From the NCBI RefSeq assembly GCF_012275375.1, contig NZ_JAAZQJ010000015.1, forward strand, positions 30,783-94,782: a stretch of 64,000 bases of DNA, in the 5' to 3' direction. Source of the DNA: Dyella sp. SG609. Its GTDB lineage: Bacteria > Pseudomonadota > Gammaproteobacteria > Xanthomonadales > Rhodanobacteraceae. The notes under the pieces are model-generated. The model saw nothing but the letters and a program-made list of their open reading frames with translations. It had not been told where the DNA came from and ran no database searches. Every line of letters begins with the position of its first letter. Positions within the stretch are counted from its first letter, which is position 1. A program made the position numbers and the translations under genes. Below, piece by piece: positions 35,573-46,588 of this stretch.

Positions 35573-35932
35573 TCAGTGCGCGAACAGCTTCTTGAAGCCG
35601 TTGTCGGTGAAGCCGACGCTCACCGAACCGTCCGCCTGCACCACCACCGGGCGGCGCACCAGGGCCGGATATTCCTTCAGCAGCAAAGTCCACTCCGGAT
35701 CGCTGCCGGGGTTCTTGCGCTGCGGCAGCAGGTTGCGCCAGGTGGTGCCGGCCTTGTTCACCAGCTTCTCCCAGCCGCCGAGCCGGTGCGCCCAGTCCTT
35801 CAGCGTGTCGGCCGGCACCGGGTTGGCGCGGTAGTCGACGAACGTGTGTTCGACGTCGAAGCGGTTGAGCCAGTTGCGCGCCTTCTTGCAGGTGTCGCAG
35901 TTGGGCAGGCCGTACAGCGTGGGGTTGCTCAT
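35573..35932 (-). CDS. ArsC/YffB-like thioredoxin-fold reductase
   Basis: A 119-residue Spx/ArsC/YffB protein. The active-site motif is CDTCKKA near the N-terminus (Cys12 and Cys15), and VRRPVVVQADG is the conserved C-terminal strand. YffB-type genes stand between dapD and dapE in many gammaproteobacteria, as here. Arsenate reduction is unlikely; a glutathione-dependent thiol role is usual for this group. Confidence 0.85.
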   Translation of the reverse strand: MSNPTLYGLPNCDTCKKARNWLNRFDVEHTFVDYRANPVPADTLKDWAHRLGGWEKLVNKAGTTWRNLLPQRKNPGSDPEWTLLLKEYPALVRRPVVVQADGSVSVGFTDNGFKKLFAH

Positions 35933-35938
35933 GCGTTG

Positions 35939-36714
35939 CTATCCGTCGATGGGTTGTTGCCGCCGCAGCATGCGCAGCAGCACGTAGAAAGCCAGAGCGG
36001 CGACGAGGTGCTTGATGGTGTGCCCGCTGACCGTGCCGCCGGTTGCCTGGAACACCTGCTTGTCGCCCTGCTCGCAGGCAAAGGCCACCAGATAGGTACC
36101 CAGTACCGCGAACAGCTGCGCGCGCCCGCTCCACGGCGTCGGCAACAGGGCCACCGCCAGCAGGAGCAGCAGGATCGAGCCGCCCTCGGCCACGAAATAC
36201 GGCAACAGATTGCCGGTGACGTTCCAGTAAACGACGCAGCCCACGCCGAGCAGGGACAGGCCCAGCAGCGGCAGGTCGGAGCGCCAGCGCAGGCGTTCGG
36301 CCAGCGTGGCGGCAAGCAGCGGCATGAACACCAGGGTCATCGGCAGGCGGTCCCATACCAGCCGCGCGTCCGAAGGCGCCCAGTGGTAGTAGGCGGAGCC
36401 GAAGGCGGTCAGCGCGAGGCCGGCGAACGTCAAGGCATAGGCATGCAGGGGGATCCTGCCCATCGCCTGCACGCGCGGCTCGCGCATGGCGGACAGGCCC
36501 AGCACGCCCACCAGCAGGAACGCGAGATTGGACATCACGTCGCCGAAGTTCGGCACGCCCAGCCAGCCGCGCGCGTCGGCGAAGCCGTGGTAAGCCTGCG
36601 GCTGCGCCACAGGCGGCAGCGCGAACGCCAGCACCGCCAGCACGACGCCGGCCAGGGCGAGCAGATAGCCGCGCTTGCGCGCCGCGGCCATACTCACCCC
36701 GGCCGTGGCCGCCA

Positions 36715-36715
<1 letters not shown>
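35939..36715 (-). CDS. alkaline ceramidase-like membrane hydrolase
   Basis: A 258-residue protein with about seven membrane helices. The ceramidase superfamily motifs are visible: SAYYHWAPSDARLVWDRLP (Ser, His, Asp) and HTIKHLVAALAFY (paired His). These residues bind zinc in the eukaryotic alkaline ceramidases. Its ATG overlaps the dapD stop, so it is inserted in the dap operon between dapD and yffB. Whether the cell makes sphingolipids, or this enzyme cleaves another amide lipid, cannot be seen. Confidence 0.72.
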
Positions 36716-37542
<827 letters not shown>

Positions 37543-37643
37543 GGGGTGCTGAAGGGGGCTGGTGAGAACCCGGCCATGCTAGCGGGATTGGTCGCGGCGG
37601 GCGAGCCGTTTGGCCGTCCATCGCGCGTGTTGCGGACTTTGCC

Positions 37644-40286
37644 CTAGCCCGCGCGCCTGGCCGCGCCCAGCCGGTCCAGCAGGGCGTGCAGCAGGCGGTC
37701 CTGCTGCACCACGCTCAGCGGCGCGTTGCGGCGATCGCTGATCAGGAAGAAATCCTCCACGCGCTCGCCGAAGGTGGCGATGCGCGCGTCGTGCACGCGC
37801 ACCTCGGCGTCGGCCATGGCCTGCGACACCGCGGCGAGCAGGCCAGGCCTGTCGCTGCACACCAGGGACAGCCGGGTGCGGTCGCCGACCGCGCTGAAGG
37901 CGATCTTCGGCGCCACCTGGAAATGCTTCAGGTGCCGCGACATGTTCCGCCGCGACGGCTGGTGCGCATGCGCCGGCTGCGACAGCGCGCGATGCAGGCG
38001 CTGCTGCAGTTCCTCGGCGCGCTCCGCGCTGGCCGGCTGCTGGCTGTCCGATTCCAGCAGCAGGAAGGTATCCAGCGCCATGCCGTTGCGGCTGTTGAGG
38101 ATGCGTGCCTCCATCACCGAGAAATGCAGGCGGTCGAGCATGGCGGTGACCGAGGCGAACAGGCCGTCGCGGTCGGGCGTATAGACGAACAGCTCCGTCG
38201 TGCCGCGCACCGACAGCGGATGCACTTCGATCAAAGGCGTGGCGCCGGCCGAACGCAGGATCGCCGCGGTCTGCCAGGCGATCTGCTCGGGCCGGTGGCG
38301 CAGGAAGCTCTGCTCCGGGAAATCCAGCCACACGCGTTCGCAGGCGGCCTGCGCGAAGCCTTCGGTGAGCAGCAGCGCCAGCGCGGCCTCGCGGCATTCG
38401 CGCACGCGCGCGGCGGCATCGCGCGGCAGCTCGTCGTCGCTGGCCAGCGCGTAGCGGGTGGCGGTGTAGAGGTCGGCGAGCAGGCGGTCCTTCCACGCGT
38501 TCCACAAGCGCGGACTGGTGCCGATGATGTCGGCGATGGTCAGCAGGTAGAGCAGGTCCAGGCGTTCGCGCTCGCCCACGGCTTCGGCGAAGCGCTGCAC
38601 CACGTCGGGGTCGGTGATGTCCTGGCGCTGCGCGGTGACGCTCATCAGCAGATGCCAGCGCACCAGCCAGGCGATCAGCTCGATGTCTTCGCGCGGCAGC
38701 CCGAGCCGGGCGCCGAAGGCGCGCGCGTCCTCTTCGCCCAGCACCGAGTGGTCGCCGCCGCGTCCCTTGGCGATGTCGTGGAACAGCGCGCCGAGCAGCA
38801 GCAGCTCGGGCTTTTCCAGCGTGGGCCAGATGCCGCAGGCGAGCGGGAATTCGCCGCGCGCGGCCGGTTCGGCGAAGCGCGCCACGTTGCGCAGCACGCG
38901 CAGCGTGTGTTCGTCCACGGTGTAGACGTGGAACAGGTCGTACTGCATGCGCCCGAACACCTTGCCGAAGGCCGGCAGCACCGCCGCCAGCAGGCCGTGC
39001 CGGTTCATGCGCCACAACGCTTCCACCGCCGGCGCGCCCTTGCGCAGCAGGCGCAGGAAGGCATCGAGCACCTGCGGATCGTCGGCCAGCGAGGCGCCGA
39101 AGAACGCGGTGGCCTGGTGGATGCGGCGCATGGTGTCGGCGGTGAAGCCGACGATGCCGGGCTCGCCGAGCCGCAGGATGAACACTTCGACCAGGGCCGC
39201 GGGCCGGCGCACGAACAGGTCCGGATCGCGCACCGCCAGGCGCGAACCGTAGCGCAGGAAATCCGCGCCCACGGCCTGCGGCTCGATCGGCGGTTCGAGC
39301 ATTTCCTCGAAACGCTCGGCAATCTGCACGCCCAGCCGCTCTACCTGGCTGGCAGCACGGTAATAGCCCTGCATGAACTGTTCGACGCCGAGATTTTTTT
39401 CGTGCTCGTCGCGGAAGCCGAGCTGCTCGGCCAGCGCGCGCTGGTAATCGAACAGCAGGCGCTCCTCGGCGCGGCCGGCTTCCAGGTGCAGCGCGAAGCG
39501 GTAGCGGCGCAGCGTGGCTTCGGCTTCTTCCAGCGTGGAGCGTTCGGCCGGGTCGAGCAGGCCTTCTTCCACCATGTCGTCGAAGTCGTCCGCATGCGCC
39601 AGGCGGCGTCCCAGCCAGCGCAGCGAATCGAGCGTGCGCAGGCCGCCGGGGCCATCCTTGATGTTCGGTTCGAGGTTGTAGGCGGTGTCGTTGTAGCGCG
39701 CGTGGCGGCTGTCGCGTTCGGACAGGCGCACGGCCAGGTAGGCGGCTGGCGGCCACAGCGCGGGATCGTCGACGATCGCCTGCAGCGATTGCTCCAGCGC
39801 CGGATCGCCGGCCAGCCGGCGCGCATCGAGCAGGCTGGTGAACACGCTGGCGTCCTGCGCGGCCAGCGTGCGGCACTGCGCCGGATCGCGCACGGCGTGG
39901 CCCACTTTCAGGCCGATATCCCACAGCGTGGCGAAGCATTGCTCCAGCGCGCGCAGCCGCGCCGGCTCGGCGCGCTCGGCCAGCACCAGCAGGTCCACGT
40001 CCGAATGCGGAAACAGCAGGCCGCGCCCGAAACCGCCGACGGCGAACAGCGCCGCGCCATCGACTTCGCCCAGGCAGGCCGTCCACACGTGGGCCACGAT
40101 GCGCGACACCGAATCGCCGCGCCGGCGCGCCAGGGCGGTGGCGTCGGCGCCGTCGCGGAAGGCGGTGGCGATGGCGCGGTCGACGTCGCCCAGCAGCTGC
40201 CGCAGGGCCCGCCGCGCCTCGGTCGACACGCCCGAACGCGGGACCGCGATGGGCAGGCGGGGCAGCGGGGGCAGCACGACGGTCAT
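37644..40286 (-). CDS. glnD: bifunctional uridylyltransferase/uridylyl-removing enzyme
   Basis: An 880-residue nitrogen sensor that adds UMP to the PII protein when glutamine is low and removes it when high. The nucleotidyltransferase motif VGGFGRGLLFPHSDVDLLV, the HD phosphohydrolase motif ALFHDIAKGRGGDHS and two ACT domains at the C-terminus (for example DRDGLFASVTAMLDRLHF and DRPGLLAAVSQAMADAEV) are present in order. Start ATG at 40286. Transcribed before dapD; map lies upstream. Confidence 0.96.
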   Translation of the reverse strand: MTVVLPPLPRLPIAVPRSGVSTEARRALRQLLGDVDRAIATAFRDGADATALARRRGDSVSRIVAHVWTACLGEVDGAALFAVGGFGRGLLFPHSDVDLLVLAERAEPARLRALEQCFATLWDIGLKVGHAVRDPAQCRTLAAQDASVFTSLLDARRLAGDPALEQSLQAIVDDPALWPPAAYLAVRLSERDSRHARYNDTAYNLEPNIKDGPGGLRTLDSLRWLGRRLAHADDFDDMVEEGLLDPAERSTLEEAEATLRRYRFALHLEAGRAEERLLFDYQRALAEQLGFRDEHEKNLGVEQFMQGYYRAASQVERLGVQIAERFEEMLEPPIEPQAVGADFLRYGSRLAVRDPDLFVRRPAALVEVFILRLGEPGIVGFTADTMRRIHQATAFFGASLADDPQVLDAFLRLLRKGAPAVEALWRMNRHGLLAAVLPAFGKVFGRMQYDLFHVYTVDEHTLRVLRNVARFAEPAARGEFPLACGIWPTLEKPELLLLGALFHDIAKGRGGDHSVLGEEDARAFGARLGLPREDIELIAWLVRWHLLMSVTAQRQDITDPDVVQRFAEAVGERERLDLLYLLTIADIIGTSPRLWNAWKDRLLADLYTATRYALASDDELPRDAAARVRECREAALALLLTEGFAQAACERVWLDFPEQSFLRHRPEQIAWQTAAILRSAGATPLIEVHPLSVRGTTELFVYTPDRDGLFASVTAMLDRLHFSVMEARILNSRNGMALDTFLLLESDSQQPASAERAEELQQRLHRALSQPAHAHQPSRRNMSRHLKHFQVAPKIAFSAVGDRTRLSLVCSDRPGLLAAVSQAMADAEVRVHDARIATFGERVEDFFLISDRRNAPLSVVQQDRLLHALLDRLGAARRAG

Positions 40287-40372
40287 GGGGTGAGGGAATA
40301 GAGAATAGGGAATCGGGAATAGGAGTCTGCCACGACGGATCGGCGACGAGCTCGAATGACGACCCGTAAAGC

Positions 40373-40400
40373 AAAAAGGGCGGCCATCCGGCCGCCCTCC
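40373..40400 (-). terminator. rho-independent terminator after map
   Basis: On the minus strand GGGCGGCC pairs with GGCCGCCC across GGAT, followed by TTTTTGC. It ends the map transcript before glnD. Confidence 0.8.
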
Positions 40401-40433
40401 GATTCCCTGTTTACCATTCTCTATGCCCGCCCC

Positions 40434-41198
40434 TCAGGCATCCGGCCAGGGCGTGAGGATCTCGAAGCCGTCCTCGGTCACCGCGATAGTGTGCTCCCAC
40501 TGGGCCGAGAGCGAGTGGTCCTTGGTGACCACCGTCCAGCCGTCCGGCAGCTGGCGGGTCTGCGGCTTGCCGGCGTTGACCATCGGCTCGACCGTGAAGG
40601 TCATGCCCTGCTTCAGTTCCAGCCCGCTGGCGGGCTTGCCGTAGTGCAGCACCTGCGGTTCGTCGTGGTAGACCTTGCCGATGCCGTGGCCGCAGTACTC
40701 GCGCACCACCGAGAAGCCGGCCGCCTCGGCATGCTTCTGGATGGCGTGGCCGACGTCGCCCAGGGTGGCGCCGGGGCGCACCGACTGGATGCCCAGCATC
40801 ATCGCCTCGTGGGTGGTCTCCACCAGCCGGCGGGCCAGCACCGACGGGGTGCCGACGAAGTACATGCGGCTGGTGTCGCCGTGCCAGCCGTCTTTGATGA
40901 CGGTGACGTCCAGGTTGATGATGTCGCCGTCCTTCAGCAGCTTGGACGGGCTGGGGATGCCGTGGCAGATCACGTGGTTGACCGAGGTGCACAGCGTCTT
41001 GGGGAAGCCGTTGTAGCCGACGTTGGCCGGGATCGCCTTCTGCACGTTGACGATGTGCTCGTAGGCGAGGCGGTCCAGGTCCTCGGTGGTGACGCCGGGC
41101 TTGACGTGCTCTTTAAGCATGGCCAGCACTTCGGCGGCCAGCTTGCCGGCCTCGCGCATGGCCTGGATATCGGCGGGGGATTTCAGGGTAACGGCCAT
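40434..41198 (-). CDS. map: type I methionine aminopeptidase
   Basis: A 254-residue pita-bread metalloprotease. Metal ligands: Asp pair in NLDVTVIKDGWHGDTS, His in REYCGHGIG, Glu in VEPMVN and Glu in WEHTI. It removes N-terminal methionine during translation. The ATG at 41198 is preferred over an upstream ATG at 41222. It is divergent from rpsB, the classical arrangement. Confidence 0.96.
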   Translation of the reverse strand: MAVTLKSPADIQAMREAGKLAAEVLAMLKEHVKPGVTTEDLDRLAYEHIVNVQKAIPANVGYNGFPKTLCTSVNHVICHGIPSPSKLLKDGDIINLDVTVIKDGWHGDTSRMYFVGTPSVLARRLVETTHEAMMLGIQSVRPGATLGDVGHAIQKHAEAAGFSVVREYCGHGIGKVYHDEPQVLHYGKPASGLELKQGMTFTVEPMVNAGKPQTRQLPDGWTVVTKDHSLSAQWEHTIAVTEDGFEILTPWPDA

Positions 41199-41267
41199 AG
41201 TTCCACTCAAATGGCGCCGCAAACCCCGGCTTCAACGGGCCCAGCTCAGGCTGAACCGGCCGGCGGC

Positions 41268-41297
41268 TTGCTGCTATGCCGGCGCGCCGGCTATAAT
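41268..41297 (+). promoter_or_regulatory. sigma-70 promoter of rpsB-tsf
   Basis: TTGCTG at 41268-41273 and a perfect TATAAT at 41292-41297 are separated by 18 bases. The transcript would have a leader of about 240 bases before rpsB, long enough for the S2-binding autoregulatory structure known from gammaproteobacteria. Apart from this leader the gap 41199-41545 shows no gene; an open frame from 41402 is its shadow. Confidence 0.6.
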
Positions 41298-41545
41298 TTC
41301 GGAGTTTTGCTGCCCGGAGAACCCGCCATACATGGCGTTTCCCGACCGGCCGCAAAGCGAAAAACGATTGTAACCGCGCTGCGGCATGATCGCCTAAGTC
41401 CTTGATCGGACAAACCAACGCCACACACGCATCGGCACCGCCTTCGGGGTGCCGCGGGCCCTTGGGGTACCGCGGTCGAAGCCGGGGATGCGTGGAGGTC
41501 CCAACCCCCGGGCCACATGACAAGGCCCAACGAAGGAGTTTTCCC

Positions 41546-42433
41546 ATGGCACAAGTCACCATGCGCCAGATGCTTGAAGCCGGCGTGCATTTCGGTCACC
41601 AGACCCGCTACTGGAACCCCAAGATGGCTCCGTACATCTTCGGTGCCCGCGGCAAGATCCACATCATCAACCTTGAAAAGACCCTCCCGCTGTTCACCGA
41701 CGCGATGAACTTCCTGTCGGGCGTGGCGCAGAAGCGCGGCACCGTGCTGTTCGTCGGCACCAAGCGCTCGGCCCGCGAGGCCCTGGCCGAGGAAGCCGGC
41801 CGCGCCGGCATGCCCTTCGTCACCGCCCGCTGGCTCGGCGGCATGCTGACCAACTTCCGCACCGTCAAGCAGTCCGTGGCGCGCCTGAAGGAGCTGGAAG
41901 CGGCCGAGACCGACGGCAGCTTCGACCGCCTGGTCAAGCACGAAGTGCTGGCCCGCCGCCGCGAGCGCGACAAGCTGGAGAACTCGCTGGGCGGCATCAA
42001 GGACATGAACCGCCTGCCCGACGCGCTGTTCGTGGTCGACATCGGCCATGAAGACATCGCCGTGCAGGAAGCCAAGAAGCTCGGCATCCCGGTGGTCGCG
42101 GTCGTTGACACCAACTACAACCCGGAGCTGGTGGACTACGCCATCCCGGGCAACGACGACGCCATCCGCGCGATCCAGCTGTACGCCCGCGCCGCCGCCG
42201 ACTCGATCCTCGAGGGCCGTGCCGCCGCTCCGGCTGCCGCCCAGGGCGACGCCAACGAGTTCGTCGAGCTCGACGAGGAAGGCAACCCGGTCGCCAAGGA
42301 AGAGCGCAAGGCCGCTCCGCGCCGCGACAACAACCGCGGTCCGGCCAAGAAGGGCGCCGGCGCCCCGCGCCGCGACGGCGGCCGTGGCGGCCGCGGTGGC
42401 CGCCAGACCGAAGGCGAAGCGGACGGCGAGTAA
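41546..42433 (+). CDS. rpsB: 30S ribosomal protein S2
   Basis: A 295-residue S2. The core ([20 protein letters not shown] to about residue 230) is standard and includes the signature ([19 protein letters not shown]). The last 60 or so residues form a charged tail rich in Arg, Gly, Lys and acidic residues ([13 protein letters not shown]), longer than the 241-residue E. coli protein. GAAGGAG before ATG 41546 gives a strong start. First gene of rpsB-tsf. Confidence 0.96.
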   Translation: MAQVTMRQMLEAGVHFGHQTRYWNPKMAPYIFGARGKIHIINLEKTLPLFTDAMNFLSGVAQKRGTVLFVGTKRSAREALAEEAGRAGMPFVTARWLGGMLTNFRTVKQSVARLKELEAAETDGSFDRLVKHEVLARRRERDKLENSLGGIKDMNRLPDALFVVDIGHEDIAVQEAKKLGIPVVAVVDTNYNPELVDYAIPGNDDAIRAIQLYARAAADSILEGRAAAPAAAQGDANEFVELDEEGNPVAKEERKAAPRRDNNRGPAKKGAGAPRRDGGRGGRGGRQTEGEADGE

Positions 42434-42444
42434 GCCATCCCCTG

Positions 42445-42466
42445 CCCCGGCCGGCACCGGCCGGGG
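42445..42466 (+). terminator. hairpin between rpsB and tsf
   Basis: A ten-base perfect stem CCCCGGCCGG/CCGGCCGGGG with a two-base loop, followed by GTTTC and then TTTTC at 42478. It is probably an attenuator that lowers tsf relative to rpsB. Confidence 0.6.
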
Positions 42467-42493
42467 CGTTTCAAAGATTTTCGAGGAACCCAG

Positions 42494-43372
42494 ATGACTG
42501 CCATTACCGCAAAACTGGTCGGCGAACTGCGCGAGCGCTCGGGCGCCGGCATGATGGACTGCAAGAAGGCGCTCACCGAGACCAACGGCGACATCGAAGC
42601 CGCCATCGAGCACCTGCGCAAGACCGGCCTGGCCAAGGCCGACAAGAAGGCCGACCGCGTCGCCGCCGAAGGCCGCGTGGCCACCGCCAGCGACAACGGC
42701 AAGGCCGTGCTGGTCGAGGTCAACAGCGAGACCGACTTCGCCGCCAAGAACGCCGAATTCGTCGACTTCACCAATGCCGTGGCGCAGGCCGTGCTGAAGG
42801 CCGGCGTGACCGAGATCGAGGCCGTCAAGGCCGCCGCGATCGAAGGCTTCGCCAGCATCGAAGAGGCCGCCAAGGCCAAGACCGCGACCATCGGCGAGAA
42901 GATCGACGTGCGCCGCGCCGCCCGCGTGGAGAACGACGGCCCGCTCGGCGTGTATTCGCACGGCGGCAAGATCGGCGTGATCGTGGCGCTCAAGGGCGGC
43001 TCGGAAGAGCTGGCCAAGGGCATCGCCATGCACGTGGCCGCCATGAACCCGCCCTACGTGAAGGCCGAGGACGTTCCCGCCGACTTCATCGCGCGCGAGA
43101 AGGACATCGCCCTCGCCGCCATGTCGGACAAGGAAAAGAACAAGCCCGCCGACATCCTCGACAAGATCATCTCCGGCAAGATCAACAAGATCGTGTCGGA
43201 CGTGACCCTGGTCGGCCAGCCCTACGTGCTGGACACCAACGTCACCGTCGGCGACGCCCTCAAGAAGGAAGGCGCGGACGTGGTGAAGGTGGTGCGCCTG
43301 GTCGTGGGCGAAGGCATCGAGAAGATCCAGGAGGATTATCTCGCCGAAGTGCAGAAGGCCATGCAGGTCTGA
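42494..43372 (+). CDS. tsf: elongation factor Ts
   Basis: A 292-residue nucleotide exchange factor for EF-Tu. The N-terminal UBA-like segment ([20 protein letters not shown]) and the signature [15 protein letters not shown] are present. Length fits the family. It is separated from rpsB by a 60-base gap with an attenuator hairpin and followed by a strong terminator. Confidence 0.97.
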   Translation: MTAITAKLVGELRERSGAGMMDCKKALTETNGDIEAAIEHLRKTGLAKADKKADRVAAEGRVATASDNGKAVLVEVNSETDFAAKNAEFVDFTNAVAQAVLKAGVTEIEAVKAAAIEGFASIEEAAKAKTATIGEKIDVRRAARVENDGPLGVYSHGGKIGVIVALKGGSEELAKGIAMHVAAMNPPYVKAEDVPADFIAREKDIALAAMSDKEKNKPADILDKIISGKINKIVSDVTLVGQPYVLDTNVTVGDALKKEGADVVKVVRLVVGEGIEKIQEDYLAEVQKAMQV

Positions 43373-43391
43373 CCTGCTTGCGCATGCGATG

Positions 43392-43420
43392 AAAAAGCCG
43401 CGGGAAACCGCGGCTTTTTT
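43392..43420 (+). terminator. rho-independent terminator of rpsB-tsf
   Basis: AAAAAGCCGCGG and CCGCGGCTTTTTT form a stem with GAAA loop and a six-T tail 20 bases after the tsf stop. Confidence 0.88.
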
Positions 43421-43605
43421 ATTGCCCGCGATTCGTTGCGCAGCACGCATGGATGGACGGCCGGACGTCCGCGCCACGCCGCGGAAACACGCAAGCATGA
43501 ACGAAACATCGTCGCACCCCGCGCCACCAGGCGCCTCGCGCTTACCTTAGGAGCGGCGCAGCCGCTACAATGCGCGCGTTTTGCCACACACAATCCGGAG
43601 ACCCC

Positions 43606-44328
43606 ATGAGCGAACCGCTTAAATATCGCCGCATCCTGCTCAAACTCTCCGGTGAAGCGCTGATGGGCGAAGCCGACTACGGCATCGACCCGAAAGTGAT
43701 CGGCCGCCTGGCCGACGAGATCATCGACATCCAGAAGGCCGGCATCCAGATCGGCGTGGTCATCGGCGGCGGCAACATCTTCCGCGGCGCCGGCCTCGCC
43801 GCCGCGGGCATGGACCGCGTCACCGGCGACCACATGGGCATGCTCGCCACCGTGATGAACGCGCTGGCCATGCAGGATGCGATCGAACGCCGCGGCGGCT
43901 TCGCCCGCGTGATGAGCGCCATCCAGATCCACGACGTGGCCGAGGACTTCATCCGCCGCCGCGCCATCCGCCATATCGAGAAGGGCCGCATCGCGCTGTT
44001 CGCGGCCGGCACCGGCAATCCGTTCTTCACCACCGACTCGGCCGCCGCGCTGCGCGCGGTGGAGATCGGCGCGGACCTGCTGCTGAAGGCCACCAAGGTC
44101 GACGGCGTGTACACCGCCGACCCGGCCCGCGACCCCAGCGCCACCCGCTACGACCAGCTCACCTACGACCAGGTGATCGAGCGCAAGCTGGCGGTGATGG
44201 ACACCGCCGCCATCGCGCTGTGCCGCGACCACGGCATGCCGCTGCGCATCTACGACATGACCGTGCCGGGCAACCTGCTGCGGATCATGCGCGGCGAATC
44301 GATCGGCACCATCGTCACCGACCGCTGA
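43606..44328 (+). CDS. pyrH: UMP kinase
   Basis: A 240-residue hexameric amino acid kinase-fold enzyme that phosphorylates UMP to UDP. Motifs: [11 protein letters not shown] at the N-terminus, [23 protein letters not shown], and the C-terminal [18 protein letters not shown] precedes the ATG at 43606; the upstream ATG at 43570 is not supported. Confidence 0.96.
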   Translation: MSEPLKYRRILLKLSGEALMGEADYGIDPKVIGRLADEIIDIQKAGIQIGVVIGGGNIFRGAGLAAAGMDRVTGDHMGMLATVMNALAMQDAIERRGGFARVMSAIQIHDVAEDFIRRRAIRHIEKGRIALFAAGTGNPFFTTDSAAALRAVEIGADLLLKATKVDGVYTADPARDPSATRYDQLTYDQVIERKLAVMDTAAIALCRDHGMPLRIYDMTVPGNLLRIMRGESIGTIVTDR

Positions 44329-44367
44329 CGCCTTCGCGGGGCCGCCCCAGGGCGCCCCGCCAGCCCC

Positions 44368-44393
44368 GGAAGCCCGCCCCCGTGCGGGCTTCC
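44368..44393 (+). terminator. hairpin between pyrH and frr
   Basis: A perfect ten-base stem GGAAGCCCGC/GCGGGCTTCC with a six-base loop. There is no T run; it could attenuate readthrough into frr. A possible -10 box TATACT lies at 44402. Confidence 0.4.
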
Positions 44394-44437
44394 CCCGCTG
44401 CTATACTTCCAGGCTTGCACGTTCAAGGGGTATGCCC

Positions 44438-44995
44438 ATGCTCAACGACATCAAGACCGATGCCCAGACCCGCATGGGCAAAAGCATCGACTCGCTCAAG
44501 CACAGCCTCACCCGCCTGCGCACCGGCCGCGCCAGCACGGCGCTGGTGGAACACATCAGGGTGCCGGCCTACGGCTCCGAGATGCCGCTCAACCAGGTGG
44601 CCTCGATCTCGCTGGGCGACGCCCGCTCGATCATCATCACGCCGTTCGACAAGAGCCACATCGCCGCGATCGAGAAGGCCCTGCTGTCCTCGGACGTCGG
44701 CATCACGCCGACCACCGCCGGCACCGTGATCCGCCTGAACATGCCGCCGCTCACCGAAGAGCGCCGCCGCGAGCTGGCCAAGCACGTGGCGCACGAGGGC
44801 GAGGACGCCAAGATCTCGATCCGCAACGTGCGCCGTGACGCGATGCAGCAGGTCAAGGACCTGCTCAAGGACAAGAAGATCACCGAAGACGACGAGCGCC
44901 GGGCCGAGGACGACATCCAGAAGCTCACCGATCGCTTCGTCAAGGAAGTCGACACCATCGCCAAGGCCAAGGAAGAGGAACTGATGGCGCTCTGA
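44438..44995 (+). CDS. frr: ribosome recycling factor
   Basis: A 185-residue RRF, the same length as in E. coli. AAGGGG lies seven bases before the ATG at 44438, so this start is preferred to the ATG at 44432, which would be too close to the ribosome site. Core sequences LRTGRASTALVEH, ITPFDKSHIAAIEKAL and ISIRNVRRDA are present. With EF-G it splits post-termination ribosomes. Confidence 0.96.
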   Translation: MLNDIKTDAQTRMGKSIDSLKHSLTRLRTGRASTALVEHIRVPAYGSEMPLNQVASISLGDARSIIITPFDKSHIAAIEKALLSSDVGITPTTAGTVIRLNMPPLTEERRRELAKHVAHEGEDAKISIRNVRRDAMQQVKDLLKDKKITEDDERRAEDDIQKLTDRFVKEVDTIAKAKEEELMAL

Positions 44996-45015
44996 CGCGC
45001 CATCGTTCCCACTCC

Positions 45016-45756
45016 ATGACCGGCGCCGACGCCGCGCGGATCCCGCGCCACATCGCCATCGTGATGGACGGCAACGGCCGCTGGGCGAAGGCGCGCCACC
45101 GCCCGCGCAGCTTCGGCCACAACGCCGGCCGCAAGGCCTTGCGCGAAGTGGTCGAGGGCTGCCTGCGCGAAGGCGTGCAGGCGCTGACCGTATTCGCCTT
45201 CTCCAGCGAGAACTGGCAGCGTCCGCAGGACGAGGTCGGCGCGCTGATGGAACTGTTCGTGCGCGCGCTCGACAAGGAAGTGGACGAACTGCACCAGCAC
45301 GGCGTGCGCATGCGCTTCGTCGGCGACCTGGGCGCGTTCGAGCCGGGCCTGCGCCAGCGCATGAACCAGGCGATCGCGCACACCGCCGGCAACGACAAGC
45401 TGCACCTCAACGTGGCGGTGAACTACGGCGGCCGCTGGGACGTGGTCCAGGCCGCGCGCAAGGCCGCCGAAGCGGTGGCCCGCGGCGAGTTCCGCGCCGA
45501 CGAGATCGACGAGCACCTGCTCGGCCACTGGATGAGCCTGGCCGACCTGCCGCCGCTGGACCTGTTCATCCGCACCGGCGGCGAGCTGCGCATCAGCAAT
45601 TTCCTGCTGTGGCAGGCCGCCTACGCGGAGCTCTACTTCACCGATACCTTGTGGCCGGACTTCGACCAGGCTTGCCTGCGGCAGGCCATCGAGGAATATG
45701 CACGCCGCGAGCGCCGCTACGGGCGCACCGGCGAACAGGTCGCCGCCAAGGCCTAA
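45016..45756 (+). CDS. uppS: undecaprenyl diphosphate synthase
   Basis: A 246-residue cis-prenyltransferase that makes the C55 carrier for cell wall and O-antigen. MDGNGRWA with the catalytic Asp18 and the C-terminal DLFIRTGGELRISNFLLWQ are the diagnostic motifs. It follows frr by 20 bases and precedes cdsA. Confidence 0.96.
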   Translation: MTGADAARIPRHIAIVMDGNGRWAKARHRPRSFGHNAGRKALREVVEGCLREGVQALTVFAFSSENWQRPQDEVGALMELFVRALDKEVDELHQHGVRMRFVGDLGAFEPGLRQRMNQAIAHTAGNDKLHLNVAVNYGGRWDVVQAARKAAEAVARGEFRADEIDEHLLGHWMSLADLPPLDLFIRTGGELRISNFLLWQAAYAELYFTDTLWPDFDQACLRQAIEEYARRERRYGRTGEQVAAKA

Positions 45757-45769
45757 CCCAGGGAATCGC

Positions 45770-46588
45770 ATGCTGCTCCAGCGCACTCTCACCGCACTGC
45801 TGCTCGCGCCGCTGGCGATCCTGCTGATCCTGTGGCCGCCGACCCATGTGTTCGCGCCGCTCGTGTCGGCCGCCTTCCTGCTGGCGCTGTGGGAATGGAC
45901 GCGCCTGTCCGGCCTGAAGGACACCGGTGTGCGCATCGGCCTGCTGGCGGTGGCCGCCGTGCTGTTCGCCCTGCTGTGGTGGGCGCGCGATACCGCGCTG
46001 TGGGCGGTGCTGATCGCCGCGGGCGTGCTGTGGTGGGCGCTGGTCTGCGTGTGGCTGCGGCACTTCGCCTTCGGCGCCGCGCCGACCCGCGAGAACCAGC
46101 TGTTCAAGCTCGGCGCCGGCGCGCTGGTGCTGCTGCCTTCGTGGGTGGCCGCGATGAGCATCCACCGCGCCCAGCCGCACGGGCACGAGTGGACCGTGCT
46201 GGCGCTGGCCATCGTGTGGGCCGCCGATATCGGCGCCTATTTCAGCGGCCGCCTGTTCGGCAAGCGCAAGCTGGCCCCGACCATCAGCCCCGGCAAGACC
46301 TGGGCCGGCGTGTACGGCGCCTTCGTCGCCGGCGCCCTGGTGGCCGGCGTGGGCGGCTGGCTGCTGCAGGTGCGCGACGGCGGGCTGGTCGGCCTGATCC
46401 TGCTGTCGATGGTGACCGTGGTCGCCTCGATCGTCGGCGACCTGCTGGAAAGCCTGATGAAGCGGCATGCCGCGGTGAAGGACTCCGGCAACCTGTTCCC
46501 CGGCCACGGCGGCCTGCTGGACCGCCTGGACAGCGTGTTCGCCGCCCTGCCCGTGTTCGCCGCCGGCAAATTGCTGCTGGGTCTATGA
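45770..46588 (+). CDS. cdsA: phosphatidate cytidylyltransferase
   Basis: A 272-residue membrane enzyme with about eight helices that makes CDP-diacylglycerol for all phospholipids. The signature [21 protein letters not shown] near the C-terminus and the cytosolic loop [18 protein letters not shown] are present. The ATG at 45770 follows CAGGGA. Its TGA overlaps the dxr ATG. Confidence 0.95.
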   Translation: MLLQRTLTALLLAPLAILLILWPPTHVFAPLVSAAFLLALWEWTRLSGLKDTGVRIGLLAVAAVLFALLWWARDTALWAVLIAAGVLWWALVCVWLRHFAFGAAPTRENQLFKLGAGALVLLPSWVAAMSIHRAQPHGHEWTVLALAIVWAADIGAYFSGRLFGKRKLAPTISPGKTWAGVYGAFVAGALVAGVGGWLLQVRDGGLVGLILLSMVTVVASIVGDLLESLMKRHAAVKDSGNLFPGHGGLLDRLDSVFAALPVFAAGKLLLGL

